Below are positions 19,626 through 22,218 of a stretch of DNA of 22,218 bases, one piece after another. Location of the stretch: positions 1-22,218 of the forward strand of contig QIKK01000046.1 of assembly GCA_003231925.1 (NCBI GenBank), given 5' to 3'. The first letter of the stretch is position 1. Each line of letters opens with the position of its first letter. The notes under the pieces are model-generated. The model saw only the letters and a program-made list of their open reading frames with translations, was not told the origin of the DNA and made no database searches. A program made the translations under genes and the position numbers. This stretch comes from Candidatus Saccharimonadota bacterium (GTDB lineage Bacteria; Patescibacteriota; Saccharimonadia; Saccharimonadales; SZUA-47).

Positions 19626-22218
19626 ATGCCTATAGTTTTAATCATAATAGTCATAGTATTGTTTTTAGTTCTATTGGTGGGTCTTAGCCTTTATTACCAT
19701 TCTAAAAAAATATTAAGAGAACAAAAAAATTATGAACGGGGACTAAAGATGATTCCGTTATTAATTCATTTGCCACCACAAAGTACAGATACTGAAGTAG
19801 GATCTAGGGATAAAAGAGATGTTGCGGAAGAAACAATTTCTCAGGCTCAAACTTTGTACAATATCATCGCAAGTACTACCAAGAAGGGATTTAAGAGTAG
19901 ATTTTACGGACAACGCCATATTTCTTTTGAAATAGTCGGGATTAAAGGTTTTGTATATTTTTATACAGCTGTACCAGTCGTGTTAGTAGAAACCATCGAA
20001 CATGCAATCACTAGTTCTTATCCATCTGCCAGGCTAGAAGAAGTTGCAGAACATAATATTTTTAGTCCTGTCGGGCGAACTACTGGAACAATGGGGGGTG
20101 AATTATCTCTAAAAAACGATTCTTCCTATCCGATAGCGACGTTTCAAGAGCTAAAACGTGATACTTTGCAGTCATTGCTCAATGCGCTGTCTACACTTGA
20201 AAAAGAAGATGGGGCAGGGATTCAGATTCTACTAAGACCGGCAAGTGATGTATGGCGTAAAAATGCTCTGGCTAAAGCTGACAAAAAGCGCAAAGGTAAA
20301 GATAAACATAACAGTAAAGTCAACCTGGCTTCGAGCTACTTGGGCCAAATAATTGTAGCACCCTTTAGACCTCCTGAAGTAAAAGAATCAAAACCAGAAG
20401 ATAAACAGATATCCGGAGCTGATCAATCTATTGTTGAGGCAATGGAGGAAAAAGCAAAGCACGTTACTTACGAGGTCACTATTCGTCTAATTTCATCGTC
20501 AAACGTCCCACAAAGGGCACAATCAATATTAAATAAATTGGTTGCTGCTTTTGCGGTTTATGACTATCCAGGTAGGAACGGCTTTAAATTTGCTGCTGCT
20601 AAAGATATCGATAGCTTTATAACTTCGTACATATTAAGATTTTTTCCTCCAGAGAACAATAAAATGATACTTAACTCCGTAGAGCTAGCAACTCTTTTCC
20701 ATTTTCCTAGTCAAGAGAGCATACCGACTACGCAACTAGAAAGGCAATCCTCTAAGCAGGTAGATGGACCACGGAATGTTCCCGACAGTGGGCTTACATT
20801 AGGCTATAACGTATTTAGAGGAGCAAAGAAAAAAATTACCCTAGACTTAAATGATCGTCGGCGTCATATGTACATCGTTGGACAAACAGGTACAGGTAAA
20901 TCAACTTTTTTAGAGAATCTTGCACTTCAAGATATGTTGAACGGCGATGGCTTCGCATTTATTGATCCGCATGGCGATACGGCAGAGAAGTTACTATCGA
21001 TGGTGCCTAAGGAACGCACAGAAGATGTCGTTTACTTTTGCCCAGCCGACATGGACTATCCGCTAGGACTTAATCTATTTGAGTTTGAAAACGAATCCGA
21101 GAAAGACTTTCTGATCCAAGAAGGTATTAACATGCTATATAAATTATATGACCCCCAACATCAGGGAATAATTGGACCTAGATACGAGCACTGGTTTAGG
21201 AACGCAGCTTTAACAATAATGGCTGATCCTCAGGGCGCAACGTTTATTGACATTCCTAAAGTATTTACAGATGATCAATACGCAAAAAATAAACTAAAAT
21301 TTGTAAAAGATAAGACTGTACTGGATTTTTGGAATAAAGAAATGGCCCAGACTAGTGACTACCATAAAAGTGAAGTTCTGGGTTGGTTTGTAAGTAAGTT
21401 TGGTGCCTTCTTGAGCAATGAAATGATGCGTAACATTATTGGCCAGACCAAGAGTGGCTTCAATATCCGAGAAATAATGGATAATAAAAAGATTTTGCTA
21501 GTAAATCTTAGCAAAGGTCGAACAGGGGAGCTAAACTCAAAATTACTTGGTATGGTTTTTGTTATGAAGTTTCAGGCGGCGGCTATGAGTAGGGCCAATA
21601 TCCCTGAAGCTGAACGAAAAGATTTTGCTTTATATGTTGATGAGTTTCAGAATTTCTCAACAGATTCGTTTGCGGACATTCTAAGTGAGGCAAGGAAATA
21701 TAAACTCAATCTAATCGTAGCTAACCAGTTTACAACTCAACTAACAGAAGAGATACGAGATGCAGTCTTCGGTAATGTTGGAACAATTATTTCATTTCGT
21801 GTTGGGACAGCTGATGCTGAATTTTTAGCTAAGCAATTTGCCCCCGTTTTTGATATCGATGATCTGCAACGTATACCTAATTACAACACGATAGTAAGAA
21901 TGTTAATAGGAGGTATCCCCACTCAGCCCTTTAGCATGGCCGGTTTACTACCGCTTGGGAACCCTAAAAAGGAGCTGGGTGATGCATTAAAACAACTATC
22001 AGCAGCTAAGTTTGGTCGACCAAAGGCAGTTGTCGAAAAAGAAATTTTTGCTCGCCTTAGTACACCAGCAGTAGAACCTAACACTATAAAAAAACCAAAT
22101 TTTGGTAGAAATTTTAACAATGGTAAAAATCCACCACCAAAAAAGGCAACAGGGTCTTTCTTAGATGAATGGCTTAACAAAAAACAAACGGATAATTTTA
22201 AAACCCCCCGATCTCCAT
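19626..22218 (+). CDS. TraG/VirD4-like type IV secretion/conjugation ATPase, 3' end beyond window
   Basis: At least 864 codons are open to the window edge, so the gene is partial. Residues 2-24 form one N-terminal membrane helix. A large N-terminal domain (about 40-385), with two similar-sized parts and a Lys-rich insert near 220-235, precedes the motor. The motor has Walker A 'GQTGTGKST' (419-427), 'FAFIDPHGDTAEKL' (about 445-458) and Walker B 'FALYVDEFQNF' (667-677), with 'LSEARKYKLNLIVANQFTTQL' type sensor sequence split around 683-703. This is the pattern of TraD/VirD4 coupling proteins and related FtsK-HerA ATPases that move DNA or protein through membranes. The C-terminus becomes Lys/Asn/Pro-rich (from about 815). 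It directly follows the disordered protein. Confidence 0.85.
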   Translation, partial: MPIVLIIIVIVLFLVLLVGLSLYYHSKKILREQKNYERGLKMIPLLIHLPPQSTDTEVGSRDKRDVAEETISQAQTLYNIIASTTKKGFKSRFYGQRHISFEIVGIKGFVYFYTAVPVVLVETIEHAITSSYPSARLEEVAEHNIFSPVGRTTGTMGGELSLKNDSSYPIATFQELKRDTLQSLLNALSTLEKEDGAGIQILLRPASDVWRKNALAKADKKRKGKDKHNSKVNLASSYLGQIIVAPFRPPEVKESKPEDKQISGADQSIVEAMEEKAKHVTYEVTIRLISSSNVPQRAQSILNKLVAAFAVYDYPGRNGFKFAAAKDIDSFITSYILRFFPPENNKMILNSVELATLFHFPSQESIPTTQLERQSSKQVDGPRNVPDSGLTLGYNVFRGAKKKITLDLNDRRRHMYIVGQTGTGKSTFLENLALQDMLNGDGFAFIDPHGDTAEKLLSMVPKERTEDVVYFCPADMDYPLGLNLFEFENESEKDFLIQEGINMLYKLYDPQHQGIIGPRYEHWFRNAALTIMADPQGATFIDIPKVFTDDQYAKNKLKFVKDKTVLDFWNKEMAQTSDYHKSEVLGWFVSKFGAFLSNEMMRNIIGQTKSGFNIREIMDNKKILLVNLSKGRTGELNSKLLGMVFVMKFQAAAMSRANIPEAERKDFALYVDEFQNFSTDSFADILSEARKYKLNLIVANQFTTQLTEEIRDAVFGNVGTIISFRVGTADAEFLAKQFAPVFDIDDLQRIPNYNTIVRMLIGGIPTQPFSMAGLLPLGNPKKELGDALKQLSAAKFGRPKAVVEKEIFARLSTPAVEPNTIKKPNFGRNFNNGKNPPPKKATGSFLDEWLNKKQTDNFKTPRSP

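Noticed and set aside
1..22218. Recoding of UGA to glycine, as in some CPR lineages
   Set aside because: miaA ends at TGA at the expected protein length, and no in-frame TGA is needed to extend any conserved protein.
1..22218. CRISPR array, insertion sequence, integrase or prophage
   Set aside because: No regularly spaced repeats, no transposase or integrase sequence and no long terminal inverted repeats were seen. The only integration-like trace is the tRNA-Asp end duplication.

Overview
The window looks like a chromosomal segment of a Patescibacteria/CPR bacterium, most likely a Saccharibacterium (TM7). This rests on protein content, not on a marker tree: an AT-rich genome, small genes, a VKOR-type disulfide enzyme, a PPIC isomerase with an N-terminal anchor, a wHTH-nucleotidyltransferase/MBL pair of CPR type, ComM, and a TraG/VirD4-like ATPase preceded by a Ser/Thr-rich partner. 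TGA is used as a stop (end of miaA), so the code is the standard bacterial one.

Layout. 44-2337: PH-domain membrane protein, anchored peptidyl-prolyl isomerase and an unknown membrane protein. 2338-2647: tRNA-Asp on the minus strand, with its 3' end and terminator duplicated 180 bp downstream around a folded, cloverleaf-like element. 2815-5701: VKOR, abutting tRNA-Thr(CGT) and tRNA-Gly(CCC), a small membrane protein and a GT2 glycosyltransferase. 5828-6232: nrdR (minus) with a perfect palindrome upstream whose core matches the NrdR box. 6390-6616: a small divergent unit of unknown nature. 6643-7832: tgt and tRNA-Val(GAC). 7981-12137: a candidate small RNA, a compact T-box leader, thrS, an alkyltransferase-like gene, miaA and a wHTH-nucleotidyltransferase gene, followed by an MBL-fold gene. 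12840-15151: rpmB, an M50 protease, an ASCH-RNase HI fusion and rnpB. 15222-17854 (minus): infC-rpmI-rplT and comM. 17855-18822: about 970 bp without recognisable proteins but with two strong candidate small-RNA genes. 18823 to the end: small membrane protein, disordered partner protein and a truncated type IV secretion-like ATPase.

Functional themes are translation and RNA maturation (infC, L20, L35, L28, ThrRS, Tgt, MiaA, RNase P RNA, four tRNAs, RNase H), the envelope (VKOR, isomerase, glycosyltransferase, M50 protease) and DNA handling (ComM, ATL, conjugation-like ATPase). The strongest regulatory observation is a T-box leader before thrS: its TGGA bulge complements a T-discriminator TCCA end, which the tRNA-Thr in the same window has, and a hairpin loop carries the threonine codon ACC. 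Many + strand genes have an extended -10 box (TGnTATAnT) only 6-13 bases before the start codon, which implies leaderless or nearly leaderless mRNAs.
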